64,000 nucleotides of DNA, from NCBI RefSeq assembly GCF_009659375.1, contig NZ_WJQT01000002.1, forward strand, positions 186,001 to 250,000. Reading direction: 5' to 3'. Below the pieces are notes generated by a model. That model made no database searches and was not told where the DNA came from. It saw only the letters and a list, made by a program, of their open reading frames with translations. Positions 1-9,475 of the stretch are shown piece after piece. The translations under genes were made by a program, and so were the position numbers. The DNA comes from Fundicoccus ignavus. Its GTDB lineage: Bacteria > Bacillota > Bacilli > Lactobacillales > Aerococcaceae. The first letter of the stretch is position 1; each line of letters starts with the position of its first letter.

Positions 1-85
1 CTTTTTGACTTGCGTTTTGGTAAATATGTGCGCGATAGCCTACGCCTTGAACACGACCTTTAACGATTATTTTATAAGTTTCCAT
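1..85 (-). CDS. acyP: acylphosphatase, 5' part only (cut by window edge)
   Basis: Only the first 28 codons lie in the window, read on the minus strand from an ATG at 85-83. The translation begins METYKIIVKGRVQGVGYR, which carries the acylphosphatase signature (V-x-G-R-V-Q-G-V-G-Y-R) including the phosphate-binding Arg of the GYR end. The family hydrolyses the carboxyl-phosphate bond of acyl phosphates in the cytosol. An AAGGAAG-type ribosome binding site lies just upstream on that strand. The gene is divergent from ftsK. The family call is firm from the motif, but the rest of the protein cannot be seen. Confidence 0.85.
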   Translation of the reverse strand, partial: METYKIIVKGRVQGVGYRAHIYQNASQK

Positions 86-124
86 AGTAAAAACTTCCTT
101 TCTCGTATAATATACAAACAAGAG

Positions 125-154
125 TTCGAAAAAATAATCAACTAATGTTATAAT
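125..154 (+). promoter_or_regulatory. probable ftsK promoter
   Basis: TATAAT at 149-154 is preceded by TG one base upstream, giving an extended -10. A weak -35 (TTCGAA, 125-130) stands 18 bp away. It lies between the divergent acyP and ftsK starts. Confidence 0.55.
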
Positions 155-215
155 GCTAGATGCTATTATTATATCAAAAATATAATTTAGATTAAAAGAT
201 AAGGAGGCAAAGGAG

Positions 216-2966
216 TTGGCCAATCAAACCAAAAAAACGAATGCGACTAAAAAACGCAAGCCAACTAATAAAAAGGATAAACAGACTTATCAAGCATCCT
301 ATTTGATTTTAGGTTTAGTTATTTTTTTCTTTAGTGTTGTCGCACTATTTAACTGGGGCTTTTTCGGGTTGATGTTTGCGAACACATTCCGTTTATTCGT
401 AGGGGAAGCTTATACGTTATTATTATCAGTTATTACTATTTTTTCATTTTTATTAATTGTTAAGGGGCGGTTGGTAAATGTTCGTTCAAAACAATTTATT
501 GGTGGAGTGCTTGTTTTATCAGCGATAACGACATTACTGCATTTTAATACATTCTTTTTTACTGAAATTACTGCGAACACAATATTTAATGAAACGTTTG
601 AAATATTTAAGAATGAGTTGCTTACGAGTCAAAATTACCAAAGTTTAGGCGGTGGAATGCTAGGAGCGTTATATTATGCGACGTTCGGCTATTTATTTGG
701 ACAATGGGGAACTTACTTATTGGTTTTTATACTTTTTTTTGCGGGTTTCTTCATGTTAGTCGATTTTACTATCGAAGAAATTCTTTCGGCTGGTCGGTCG
801 ATTTATAATGGATTGGGTAAAGGATTATCAGCCTTATTCCCTAATTTTGAAAAAGTAAAAAATGTTTTTAATCAAGTTGACACACGTGACAAACATTATG
901 TGCCTGCAATAGAAAAGAAGAAAGCTGAAATTGTTGTTGCGAATGATACAAAGGAAGCTAAAGAAGAGCTACAAATTCAAACGCAAACAGTAGAACCTCA
1001 AAAACGTCGTTTAATTGAGAAGTTTTTCAAGAGTAATACGGAATTGTCTCAAGAAGAAGAGGGGAAATCAGCTACAAAATTTGAAGCAAGTTATCAACCT
1101 TCATTAGATGTTGAGCCTAAACAAACTTGGGAACCTTATACTACTCGTGATACGTTAGCAAGCACAGCAGCGAGTGAACGTGAAAGTTTAGTGCTAGACT
1201 TAGATTATTTTGATGAAATGAATCGTAAAGAAACTAAGGTTTCAGTGGATAAAATTACACCGATTGAACACAATATCCCAATTCAGCAAATGGATTCTCA
1301 TCAAGCGATTGTTGAAGCTAAGCCCAAGGTAAATCGAGTTGACGAGTTTAATGAGTCCAATATTGAAAAGCCTGTTAATGATGTTAAAGCGATGAATGAT
1401 GACAACTTTAATTTAGCAGCTGCTCACTGGCAAGAAGGCTCAAATCAAAAACAGGATTTAACACAAGACGAACTTGATCAGATGTTATCAGCTAGTGAAG
1501 CTCAGGCTAACACTTCAAAAGTTAAGTCTAAGAAAACAAAATTTGATAGTTACCAGTTGCCATCGACTAAATTACTTAATAAAATACCGCCGGTGGATCA
1601 GACGGAAGAGTATGAAAGAATAAATGTAAATATTGATAAGTTAGAGAAAACGTTTGAGAGTTTTGGTGTCAAAGCTGAAGTAGTTAAAGCAAACTTAGGT
1701 CCTTCAGTTACCAAGTACGAGATACAACCAGCGATTGGGGTCAAAGTAAGTAAGATTGTGTCATTATCTGATGATATTGCTTTAGCATTAGCTGCTCGTG
1801 ATGTCAGAATGGAAGCACCAATTCCAGGTAAATCATTAATCGGTATTGAGGTACCTAATAATCAGGTAAGTCCTGTTTCCTTTGCTGAGATTATTGATGC
1901 AGGATTAGATAGTCCAAATATTCTGGAGGTACCACTAGGACGTGATATCTCAGGTTCAGTTTGCTTAGCAGATTTAAGTAAAATGCCTCACTTATTAATG
2001 GCAGGGGCAACAGGTAGTGGTAAGTCAGTGGGGATGAACGTTATAATCGTCTCGTTATTAATGAAGGCTAAGCCTGAAGAAGTTAAGTTTTTAATGATTG
2101 ACCCTAAAAAAGTCGAATTAACCATGTATGATGGTATTCCACATCTGTTATCACCAGTTGTCACAAATCCTAGAAAAGCTGCAAAAGCATTGAATAATAT
2201 TGTCCAAGAGATGGAAAGACGTTATGAACTATTTGCGGCGACCGGTGTTAGAAATGTTGATAGCTATAACGAGCACATAGATGCGTACAATGCTGAAGAA
2301 GGTACAGGTTATGAACGATTACCAAAAATCGTTGTCTTTATTGATGAACTTGCTGACTTAATGATGGTCGCAAGTAATGAAGTAGAGAATGCCATTATTC
2401 GTTTGGCTCAAATGGCAAGGGCCGCTGGAATTCATATGATTATCGCAACGCAAAGACCATCTGTTGATGTTATAACAGGGATTATTAAGGCTAACGTTCC
2501 ATCTCGTTTAGCATTTGCCGTTTCAAGTGGTACAGATTCTCGTACCATCTTAGATAGTAATGGAGCAGAGAAGTTATTAGGACGTGGAGATATGTTATTC
2601 CAACCTATGGGTAAAAACAAACCAGTCCGGGTGCAAGGTGCTTATATTTCTGATAGTGAAGTTGAACGAATTACTGAATTTATACGTGATCAACAAGAAG
2701 CAGAATATGATGAAACAATTATGGTTTTAGAAGAAGAATCTGGAGAAAATGCACAGGTATCGGAAGATGAATATTTCGAAGAAGCAGTAGAGTTAATTCG
2801 AGGGGCCGAGACCGTAAGTATTTCTCAATTGCAAAGAAAATTTAGAATTGGTTATAATCGTGCTGCTAGATTGATTGATGATTTAGAAGCAGTGGGCTAT
2901 GTTAGTGCTCAAGATGGTAGTAAACCTAGACAAGTTCTTTTAGGGAATCAACCTTTAGAGATTTAA
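216..2966 (+). CDS. ftsK: DNA translocase FtsK/SpoIIIE
   Basis: This septum-associated ATPase pumps chromosomal DNA during division and supports XerD-type dimer resolution. The 916-aa protein starts at a TTG placed 8 bases after AAGGAGG (201-207). It has a basic N-terminus, about four membrane segments within residues 25-190, a long polar linker (about 220-450), then the motor domain with Walker A GATGSGKS (597-604) and Walker B VVFIDEL (706-712). A C-terminal winged-helix gamma domain covers about 850-916 and reads the polar DNA guide sequences. Length and domain order fit full-length Gram-positive FtsK. It is a single-gene unit with its own promoter and terminator. Confidence 0.97.
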   Translation: MANQTKKTNATKKRKPTNKKDKQTYQASYLILGLVIFFFSVVALFNWGFFGLMFANTFRLFVGEAYTLLLSVITIFSFLLIVKGRLVNVRSKQFIGGVLVLSAITTLLHFNTFFFTEITANTIFNETFEIFKNELLTSQNYQSLGGGMLGALYYATFGYLFGQWGTYLLVFILFFAGFFMLVDFTIEEILSAGRSIYNGLGKGLSALFPNFEKVKNVFNQVDTRDKHYVPAIEKKKAEIVVANDTKEAKEELQIQTQTVEPQKRRLIEKFFKSNTELSQEEEGKSATKFEASYQPSLDVEPKQTWEPYTTRDTLASTAASERESLVLDLDYFDEMNRKETKVSVDKITPIEHNIPIQQMDSHQAIVEAKPKVNRVDEFNESNIEKPVNDVKAMNDDNFNLAAAHWQEGSNQKQDLTQDELDQMLSASEAQANTSKVKSKKTKFDSYQLPSTKLLNKIPPVDQTEEYERINVNIDKLEKTFESFGVKAEVVKANLGPSVTKYEIQPAIGVKVSKIVSLSDDIALALAARDVRMEAPIPGKSLIGIEVPNNQVSPVSFAEIIDAGLDSPNILEVPLGRDISGSVCLADLSKMPHLLMAGATGSGKSVGMNVIIVSLLMKAKPEEVKFLMIDPKKVELTMYDGIPHLLSPVVTNPRKAAKALNNIVQEMERRYELFAATGVRNVDSYNEHIDAYNAEEGTGYERLPKIVVFIDELADLMMVASNEVENAIIRLAQMARAAGIHMIIATQRPSVDVITGIIKANVPSRLAFAVSSGTDSRTILDSNGAEKLLGRGDMLFQPMGKNKPVRVQGAYISDSEVERITEFIRDQQEAEYDETIMVLEEESGENAQVSEDEYFEEAVELIRGAETVSISQLQRKFRIGYNRAARLIDDLEAVGYVSAQDGSKPRQVLLGNQPLEI

Positions 2967-2972
2967 AAATAG

Positions 2973-3019
2973 TATCCTCTATGAAACAAAATCAGTTTCG
3001 TAGAGGATATTTTTATGTC
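2973..3019 (+). terminator. terminator after ftsK
   Basis: A 15-bp stem with one G-U pair (arms 2973-2987 and 3000-3014) is followed by ATTTTT. It begins a few bases after the ftsK stop codon. Confidence 0.85.
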
Positions 3020-3171
3020 AATCTTATGACAATATAATAACAAAACACGATAGGATCTATGTTTTTTTTGGCTTAAAGTCAAAGATAATTCACAATCTGT
3101 TTTATAGATTATTGATATAAATGATTTTATGGTTGTGTTATAAAAAATAAAATAATCATTGAAAATTTATG

Positions 3172-3200
3172 TTGATATTTTCATAATAGTTTAATATAAT
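3172..3200 (+). promoter_or_regulatory. promoter of the first BMP gene
   Basis: TTGATA (3172-3177) and TATAAT (3195-3200) are separated by 17 bp, close to the vegetative consensus. The expected leader is only about 30 nt, too short for a purine riboswitch. The 150 bp upstream are very AT-rich and hold no gene I can see. Confidence 0.8.
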
Positions 3201-3237
3201 TGACTCAGAAAGCGTATACATACTTAGGAGGTATTTC

Positions 3238-4266
3238 ATGAAAAAAATTATTACTTTAGCCGCATCAGTTCTTTCAGTGGTGGGTCTAGCAGCGCCAACT
3301 ATCGTAGCAGCACAAGATGCTTTTTCTGCTGTAATCGTTACTGATATCGGTGGTGTAGATGATAAGTCATTTAACCAAAGTGCTTGGGAAGGATTATCTG
3401 CATGGGGTGAGGAACAAGGATTAGAGCAAGGTGTAGACGGATTTGAATATATTCAATCTAACAGTGACTCTGATTATGTTACAAACTTAAACACAGCTGT
3501 TCAATCTAATTTTGATATTATTTTCGGAATTGGTTATAAATTAGAAACAGCGATTAACGATATTGCTGTACAATATCCAGATCGTCAATTTGCTATCGTT
3601 GACTCAGTGGTAGATCAACCAAATGTTGCTTCATTAACATTTAAAGACCACGAAGCTTCATTCTTGGCTGGTGTTGCAGCCGCTTTAACAACTGAAACTG
3701 ATCACGTAGGTTTCATTGGTGGTGTTGAGGGTGTAGTAATTGGTCGTTTTGAAGCTGGTTTCGTAGCTGGTGTACAAGCTGTAAATCCTGATATTGAAAT
3801 TTCTATTGAGTATGCAGGTAGTTTTGCAGACGCTCCTAAAGGTCGTCAAATTGCAGCGGCAATGTACTCAAATGGTGCAGACGTAATTTTCCATGCTTCT
3901 GGTGCGACTGGTAACGGTTTATTCTCTGAAGCAAAAGATATTGTGTCTAATGATCCAGAACGTAACATCTGGGTTATTGGAGTTGACTTAGACCAAGAAG
4001 CTGAAGGTATTGTGACAATTGATGGTGAAGAACGTCACTTAACCCTTACCTCAACGCTTAAAGGTGTTGGCGAAGCTGTAAAACAATTTACTGAACTTTC
4101 TCAAGCAGGGGAATTTGAGGGTGGAAATCACGTGTTCGGTTTAGCTGATGGTGGTGTGGAAATCAGTGAAGGTAATATTGCTGAAGAACACTTAGAGACA
4201 ATCGAAGAATACAGACAACAAATTATTGATGGGGACATTGAAGTTCCAGAAGTACCAGGTGAATAA
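3238..4266 (+). CDS. bmpA: BMP family nucleoside-binding protein (first copy), no lipobox
   Basis: This is a substrate-binding protein of the BMP/PnrA/Med family, which captures nucleosides for an ABC importer. It has 342 aa with ATG start, AGGAGGT ribosome binding site and an N-terminal signal peptide (KK, hydrophobic core, AAPTIVAAQ). Family motifs include GGVDDKSFNQSAWEG, the FGIGYKLE region, and SFADAPKGRQ. The protein contains no cysteine at all, so the lipobox usual for Gram-positive binding proteins is absent; the signal end resembles an AxA signal peptidase I site. A second copy follows at 4506, and the matching ATPase and permeases follow that. It has its own promoter and terminator. 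Function is inferred from family and neighbours. Confidence 0.92.
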   Translation: MKKIITLAASVLSVVGLAAPTIVAAQDAFSAVIVTDIGGVDDKSFNQSAWEGLSAWGEEQGLEQGVDGFEYIQSNSDSDYVTNLNTAVQSNFDIIFGIGYKLETAINDIAVQYPDRQFAIVDSVVDQPNVASLTFKDHEASFLAGVAAALTTETDHVGFIGGVEGVVIGRFEAGFVAGVQAVNPDIEISIEYAGSFADAPKGRQIAAAMYSNGADVIFHASGATGNGLFSEAKDIVSNDPERNIWVIGVDLDQEAEGIVTIDGEERHLTLTSTLKGVGEAVKQFTELSQAGEFEGGNHVFGLADGGVEISEGNIAEEHLETIEEYRQQIIDGDIEVPEVPGE

Positions 4267-4275
4267 TTTTTATCT

Positions 4276-4303
4276 TAGACCATGTGTACACATGGTCTAT
4301 TTT
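4276..4303 (+). terminator. perfect 24-nt palindrome, probable terminator after first BMP gene
   Basis: Positions 4276-4299 form a perfect palindrome (arms TAGACCATGTG/CACATGGTCTA) followed by TTTTC. The location 9 bases after the stop codon supports a terminator, but the hairpin loop would be very small and the T-run is short. Confidence 0.65.
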
Positions 4304-4433
4304 CAATTAATTTACAAAAAAAAATTGAATTCCACAGGGTAAAGCCATGAAAAATAAGATTCCATAAGAAATTTTAAAAAAACGAACGTTAAGCATTTTT
4401 AAATCGTTAATATGTGTATTTTGTTGCGATATA

Positions 4434-4462
4434 TTTCGAATTAGAGTATTATAGAATAGAAT
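4434..4462 (+). promoter_or_regulatory. probable promoter of second BMP gene
   Basis: TTGCGA (4434-4439) and TAGAAT (4457-4462) are spaced by 17 bp, with the translation start at 4506. The -10 is imperfect, so this is moderate support. Confidence 0.5.
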
Positions 4463-4505
4463 TCTAGTGATTCAAAATCAACTTTTTTTGGAGGAAGAAA
4501 ACAAA

Positions 4506-5534
4506 ATGAAAAAATCATTAGCTTTAGCTTCAACAGCTTTATTATTGGCAGGATTTGCTGCACCAGCAGTAGTTTCAGCACAAGACGACTTCTCAGTTGT
4601 TATGATTACTGACCAAGGTGGCGTTGACGATAAATCATTTAACCAAAGTGCATGGGAAGGAATTCAAGCTTGGGGAGAAGAGAACGGTAAAGAACGTGGC
4701 GTTGGTGGATTTGATTACTTGCAATCAAATAGTGACTCAGATTACATTACTAACTTAAACTCAGCAGTTCAAGCTAACTTTGATATTACATTTGGTATTG
4801 GCTTCAAGCTAGAAACAGCAATTAATGATGTAGCACAACAATTCCCAGATAATCACTTTGCAATTGTTGACTCATTTGTGGATCAACCAAACGTAGCTTC
4901 ATTAAACTTTAAAGACCATGAAGCGGCATTCTTAGCAGGCGTAGCTGCAGCATCTACTTCTGAAACTGGACATATTGGATTTATTGGTGGTGTTGAAGGC
5001 GTTGTAATTGACCGTTTTGAAGCTGGATATATTGCTGGTGCTAAAACAATTAACCCAGATATTCAAGTTTCAGTTGAATATGTTGGTAGTTTTGCAGATG
5101 CTCCTCGTGGACGTCAATTAGCTGCTGCAATGTACTCAAACGGAGCTGACATCATTTTCCAAGCTGCAGGTGAGTCTGGTAACGGTGTGTTTTCTGAAGC
5201 AAAAGACTTAGTTGCGAATGACCCATCATTAAACATTTGGGTTGTTGGTGTTGATATGGATCAAGAAGCTGAGGGTGTAATTGAAATTGATGGAGAAGAA
5301 CGTCATTTAACACTTACATCAACTTTAAAACAAGTTGGTGAATCAGTTAAATTATTCATCGAAAAAACACAAGAATCAGGGTTTGAAGCTGGTAATACAG
5401 TTTACGGTTTAGCTGATGGTGGTGTAGGTATCACTGATGGTAACATGTCAGAAGAATCTTTAGCGTTGGTTAAAGAATACTCTGAGAAAATTGTTGCAGG
5501 TGAAGTAGAAATTCCTGAAACACCTGAAAACTAA
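4506..5534 (+). CDS. bmpA: BMP family nucleoside-binding protein (second copy), no lipobox
   Basis: This is a paralogue of the preceding gene, again 342 aa, and by eye about three-quarters identical in the mature part (GGVDDKSFNQSAWEG, FGIGFKLETAIND, SFADAPRGRQ). I place the start at ATG 4506, 10 bases after GGAGGA, because the following residues form a proper signal peptide (KKSLALASTALLLAGFAAP, then VVSAQ). A GTG 39 bases upstream in frame would put acidic residues ahead of the signal and precede the ribosome binding site. Like its twin it has no cysteine, so no lipid anchor is possible. It sits directly before the nup ABC operon but has its own promoter and a strong terminator. Confidence 0.92.
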   Translation: MKKSLALASTALLLAGFAAPAVVSAQDDFSVVMITDQGGVDDKSFNQSAWEGIQAWGEENGKERGVGGFDYLQSNSDSDYITNLNSAVQANFDITFGIGFKLETAINDVAQQFPDNHFAIVDSFVDQPNVASLNFKDHEAAFLAGVAAASTSETGHIGFIGGVEGVVIDRFEAGYIAGAKTINPDIQVSVEYVGSFADAPRGRQLAAAMYSNGADIIFQAAGESGNGVFSEAKDLVANDPSLNIWVVGVDMDQEAEGVIEIDGEERHLTLTSTLKQVGESVKLFIEKTQESGFEAGNTVYGLADGGVGITDGNMSEESLALVKEYSEKIVAGEVEIPETPEN

Positions 5535-5569
5535 TCAGGCTTGAATAAATTATTCACATAGCATACAAT

Positions 5570-5601
5570 AATAAGGCTGACTTTTGTCAGCCTTATTTTA
5601 T
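5570..5601 (+). terminator. terminator after second BMP gene
   Basis: A perfect 12-bp stem (5570-5581 with 5586-5597) and a 4-nt loop are followed by TTTATT. It separates the binding protein transcript from the ABC genes. Confidence 0.85.
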
Positions 5602-5656
5602 TGATGAAACATTGGACAAAAGCTTATTTTTTAACCTATTATTTTTTTTGAGATAT

Positions 5657-5665
5657 TGCTATAAT
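5657..5665 (+). promoter_or_regulatory. extended -10 promoter of nup ABC operon
   Basis: TGCTATAAT (5657-5665) is a full extended -10. No good -35 is visible at 17 bp. The start codon lies about 57 bases downstream. Confidence 0.6.
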
Positions 5666-5721
5666 AAACTATATAGTCAAAGTAAGCGTTTGAATACTAA
5701 ATATGAATGAGAGGATTACGT

Positions 5722-7338
5722 ATGGAAACAAAACAATTCCCCGTAATAGAAATGCGCGGTATTTCCAAGCGTTTTGGTGATTTTTATGCCAATAAAAATA
5801 TCAATTTGGAATTGCGTAAAGGTGAAATCCATGCATTATTAGGTGAAAATGGTGCAGGTAAGTCTACATTAATGAACATTCTGTCAGGTTTATTAGAACC
5901 AACAGACGGCCAAATATTAATGAATGGTCAAGAAGTTGAAATTAATTCACCAACTGTTGCTAACGAACGAGGCATCGGAATGGTTCATCAACATTTCATG
6001 TTGATTGAAGATTTTACTGTCGTTGAGAACATAATCTTAGGTAATGAACCTAAAAAAGGTGTAATGCTTGATAAAGCGTCAGCCAAAAATGCTATCGTTG
6101 ATGTTTCGAAAAAATATGGACTTTCAGTTGACCCTGAAGCTAAAATTGAAAACATTAGTGTTGGTATGCAACAACGTGTTGAAATTTTAAAAACTTTATA
6201 CCGTGGGGCAGATATCTTAATTTTTGATGAACCGACTGCTTCATTAACTCCTCAAGAAATTGATGAGTTGATTGTTACTTTACGTTCTTTAACTAAAGAA
6301 GGTAAGTCAATTATTATCATTACACATAAATTAGATGAAATTAAAGCTGTTGCAGATAGATGTACAGTTATTCGTCGAGGCGAATCGATTGGAACGGTTA
6401 ATGTAGCTGAAACTACTTCGAAAGAATTAGCAGATATGATGGTTGGACGTTCAGTGTCGTTCAAGACTGAAAAGGCTGCAGCTAATCCAACGGATGTAGC
6501 GTTAGATGTTAAAGATTTAGTTGTAAAAAATGAACGTGGCTTAATTGCAGTAGATAATTTGAGTTTTAATGTAAAACATGGTGAAGTAGTAGGGATTGCT
6601 GGAATTGATGGTAATGGACAAACAGAACTTATTCTTTCAATTACTGGTTTGTTACCAATTGAATCAGGGACTGCTACATTAAATGGCCAAGAATTAAATA
6701 AATTAAATCCACGTCAAATTCATCAAATTGGTGTTGGACATATACCAGAAGACCGACATAAACATGGATTAATTCTAGACATGGCGTTAGAAAATAACAT
6801 TGTGTTAAAAGATTATCATAAAGAACCATTTGCTAAAAATGGCTTCCTGAACTTTAAGAATATAGAAAATCGGGCTAAACAATTAATCGAACGATTTGAT
6901 GTGCGCACTGTTTCCGAAAAAGTACTAGCCAGAGCTTTATCAGGAGGAAATCAACAGAAAGCTATTATTGCACGTGAAGTTGAAGGGAATCCAGATTTAT
7001 TAATTGCAGCGAACCCAACTCGTGGTTTAGACGTAGGCGCAATTGAATTTATTCATAAAGAGCTAATTAACGAACGTGATAATAATAAAGCTGTTTTATT
7101 AATGAGTTTTGAGTTGGAAGAGATTATGAACGTTTCTGATAGAATTTTAGTAATGTATGATGGAAAAGTAGTAGCAGATATGCCAGCTGATGAGACAAAT
7201 GAACAAGAAATCGGTTTGTTGATGGCTGGAACTACCTATGAAGAAGTTTTAGCAAGTCGTACATTAGAGGGAGCTAGCAGTGAAAAAACTGCAGTAAATC
7301 CTGAAGATGAAACGAATCATGTGAAGGGAAGTGAATAA
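5722..7338 (+). CDS. nupA: nucleoside ABC transporter, ATP-binding subunit (double NBD)
   Basis: This cytoplasmic ATPase powers nucleoside import through the two permeases that follow; it matches the L. lactis NupA/B. subtilis NupO type. I choose ATG 5722, 6 bases after GAGAGGA, over an ATG 15 bases upstream that precedes the ribosome binding site; this gives 538 aa. The first NBD has Walker A GENGAGKST (41-49), an unorthodox signature SVGMQQ and Walker B ILIFDEPTAS. The second half has signature LSGGNQQKA but its Walker B region reads LLIAANPTRG, so the catalytic Glu is missing there; a degenerate second site is usual in this family. The C-terminus has an acidic, poorly conserved tail. Confidence 0.93.
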   Translation: METKQFPVIEMRGISKRFGDFYANKNINLELRKGEIHALLGENGAGKSTLMNILSGLLEPTDGQILMNGQEVEINSPTVANERGIGMVHQHFMLIEDFTVVENIILGNEPKKGVMLDKASAKNAIVDVSKKYGLSVDPEAKIENISVGMQQRVEILKTLYRGADILIFDEPTASLTPQEIDELIVTLRSLTKEGKSIIIITHKLDEIKAVADRCTVIRRGESIGTVNVAETTSKELADMMVGRSVSFKTEKAAANPTDVALDVKDLVVKNERGLIAVDNLSFNVKHGEVVGIAGIDGNGQTELILSITGLLPIESGTATLNGQELNKLNPRQIHQIGVGHIPEDRHKHGLILDMALENNIVLKDYHKEPFAKNGFLNFKNIENRAKQLIERFDVRTVSEKVLARALSGGNQQKAIIAREVEGNPDLLIAANPTRGLDVGAIEFIHKELINERDNNKAVLLMSFELEEIMNVSDRILVMYDGKVVADMPADETNEQEIGLLMAGTTYEEVLASRTLEGASSEKTAVNPEDETNHVKGSE

Positions 7339-7341
7339 CAC

Positions 7342-8430
7342 ATGCAAAAATTTCGAGGCGTTTTAGTTCCTATTTTAACGGTTATTATCGGTTTGCTTTT
7401 CGGAGCAATCGTCATGCTTGCATTTAATTATGATCCGATTGCGGGTTATAAAGCTCTATATCAAGGTGCTTTAGGTACACCTTTCGCAACTGGGCAAACA
7501 ATACGTGCGGCGACTCCACTTATTTTTACTGGTTTAGGTTTCGCGGTAGCATCAACTGCAGGTTTCTTTAACATTGGTTTGGCTGGTCAAGCTTTGGCTG
7601 GTTGGTTAGTGTCAGTGTGGATTGGTGTTTCTTTACCAGATGCACCTAAATTAATTGCATTACCTTTAGCTATTTTAGGTGGTGTGGCTGCAGGTGCAAT
7701 ATGGGCAGCGATTGCAGGTGTCTTAAAAGCTTATTTTAATACAAGTGAAGTTATCGTGACAATTATGCTGAACTATGTTGCGGTTTACGTAAGTGATTAT
7801 GTTATCCGTAATGTTATGACTGATCGTATGGACCGCTCACCATTTATTGGTGATAATGCATCATTAGATATTCAATGGTTAACTGATTTAACAAAAGGTT
7901 CAACAATTCACGGAGGGATTTTCCTTGCCCTTATCGGTGTTGTAGTCGTTTATGTGTTGATGAAACGTACAACAATTGGATTTGAATTTGAATCAGTTGG
8001 TTTAAATCGTCATGCTGCTAATTATGCTGGTATGAATGCTAAGAAAAATATTATTTTAGCGATGGTTATTTCTGGTGGATTAGCTGGACTGGGTGGCGTA
8101 ATGAACGGTTTGGGTGAATTTGGTAATATTTTCATGCAAAATGGTGTAGCGCCAGATATCGGATTTGATGGAATGGCAGTTGCCTTATTAGGTGCAAATA
8201 ACCCAATCGGCGTATTATTCTCAGCGTTATTATTTGGTGGATTAAAAACTGGTGGTAACTTGATGCCTTTAGCAGCCAGAGTACCTCAGGAAGTAGTCGA
8301 TATTGTAACAGGTTCAATCATCTTCTTCGTTGGTTCAAGTTATATCATTACTTACTTCTTAGATAAACGTAAAAAGCCAGTCATGGCAAATAAGGAAGTT
8401 ATTTCTCAAACTGAAGGAGGCGATGAATAA
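7342..8430 (+). CDS. nupB: nucleoside ABC transporter permease 1
   Basis: This 362-aa polytopic membrane protein belongs to the BPD_transp_2 (branched-chain/sugar/nucleoside) permease family. It has about eight to ten hydrophobic segments and the family pattern GFFNIGLAGQAL near residue 75 and a GLAGLGGVMNG stretch late in the protein. It begins 3 bases after nupA and its stop overlaps the next start by one base (TAATG), so translation is likely coupled. It would pair with the second permease to form the channel. Substrate preference for nucleosides follows from family and the BMP partners. Confidence 0.92.
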   Translation: MQKFRGVLVPILTVIIGLLFGAIVMLAFNYDPIAGYKALYQGALGTPFATGQTIRAATPLIFTGLGFAVASTAGFFNIGLAGQALAGWLVSVWIGVSLPDAPKLIALPLAILGGVAAGAIWAAIAGVLKAYFNTSEVIVTIMLNYVAVYVSDYVIRNVMTDRMDRSPFIGDNASLDIQWLTDLTKGSTIHGGIFLALIGVVVVYVLMKRTTIGFEFESVGLNRHAANYAGMNAKKNIILAMVISGGLAGLGGVMNGLGEFGNIFMQNGVAPDIGFDGMAVALLGANNPIGVLFSALLFGGLKTGGNLMPLAARVPQEVVDIVTGSIIFFVGSSYIITYFLDKRKKPVMANKEVISQTEGGDE

Positions 8431-9383
8431 TGGTACAAATTCTATCGTTAATTGTATCCTCATCATTAGTTTATTCTGCACCTCTAATTTACACTGCTCT
8501 AGGTGGTGTATTCTCTGAACGAAGCGGAATTGTTAACGTTGGTTTGGAAGGTATCATGGTAATGGGAGCTTTTAGCTCGATTGTCTTTAACTTAGCAATG
8601 GCACCAATGTTAGGCGATTGGACGCCTTGGGTTGGAATGCTATTTGGTGGCTTTATCGGCGTAGTATTTGCTTTAATTCATGCAGTAGCGACTGTTAATT
8701 TAAGAGCAGATCATATTATCTCTGGTACTGTATTAAACTTAGTAGCACCAGCTTTGGGTATTTTCTTAGTGCGTGTTATGTTCAATGGAAAAGGACAAAC
8801 TGATATTATTCGTGAGTCATTTGGTTACTTTAATTTTCCAGTACTAAGCAAAATTCCGGTAATCGGACAAATTTTCTTTACAAGAACTTCACTACCAGCT
8901 TATGTTGGGATTGTTCTAGCAGTTGTTGCTTGGTTTATTGTATTTAAAACAAGCTTTGGTTTAAGACTAAGATCTGTAGGTGAGCATCCACAAGCAGCTG
9001 ATACATTGGGTATTAATGTTTATAAAATGCGTTATGCAGGTGTGCTATTATCAGGATTCTTCGGAGGTATGGGTGGTGCTGTCTTAGCACAGTCTATTTC
9101 ACTAGACTTCTCAGTATCAACTGTGGCGGGTCAAGGGTTTATGGCAATGGCAGCAATGATTTTTGGTAAATGGAATCCATTGGGTGCAATGGGAGCAGCT
9201 ATTTTCTTTGGTTTTGCTCAAAGTTTAGCTGTTATTGGAGGACAGATTCCTTATATCAACACAATCCCATCTGTATTCTTGCAAATTGCTCCTTATATCA
9301 TTACAATTATTGTTTTAGTTGGTTTTGTTGGAAACTCTAGAGGACCGGCAGCTAACGGAACAACATATGTGAAAACTAAGTAA
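8430..9383 (+). CDS. nupC: nucleoside ABC transporter permease 2
   Basis: The second membrane subunit of the nucleoside importer has 317 aa and the same BPD_transp_2 fold, with the motif GIVNVGLEGIMVMGAF near residues 34-49 and GGMGGAVLAQS later. An AGGAGG ribosome binding site lies inside the end of nupB and the genes overlap by one base. It closes the nup operon before a strong terminator. Together with the two binding proteins upstream it completes the importer; I see no dedicated regulator next to it. Confidence 0.92.
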   Translation: MVQILSLIVSSSLVYSAPLIYTALGGVFSERSGIVNVGLEGIMVMGAFSSIVFNLAMAPMLGDWTPWVGMLFGGFIGVVFALIHAVATVNLRADHIISGTVLNLVAPALGIFLVRVMFNGKGQTDIIRESFGYFNFPVLSKIPVIGQIFFTRTSLPAYVGIVLAVVAWFIVFKTSFGLRLRSVGEHPQAADTLGINVYKMRYAGVLLSGFFGGMGGAVLAQSISLDFSVSTVAGQGFMAMAAMIFGKWNPLGAMGAAIFFGFAQSLAVIGGQIPYINTIPSVFLQIAPYIITIIVLVGFVGNSRGPAANGTTYVKTK

Positions 9384-9407
9384 ATATTAAATAGATAAAG
9401 TACTTAA

Positions 9408-9457
9408 AATAACTGGAAAGATGTCTGTTTAGACATTTTTCCAGTTATTGTCTTTTT
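9408..9457 (+). terminator. terminator after nup operon
   Basis: Arms at 9408-9419 and about 9437-9449 (AACTGGAAA/TTTCCAGTT core) enclose a smaller inner hairpin, and a TCTTTTTTT run follows. Confidence 0.85.
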
Positions 9458-9475
9458 TTCAGAAGGAGAACTGTA

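Noticed and set aside
3020..3170. Possible purine riboswitch before the BMP genes
   Set aside because: The promoter lies downstream of this AT-rich stretch, the leader is about 30 nt, and no aptamer core motifs were seen.
4276..4299. Perfect 24-nt palindrome considered as an attachment or operator site
   Set aside because: Its place right after a stop codon and the short T-run after it fit a terminator; no second copy or mobile gene is near.
5722..7338. Missing catalytic Glu in the second NBD of the nucleoside ATPase
   Set aside because: The NPTRG form at this position is normal for the double-NBD ATPases of this transporter family.
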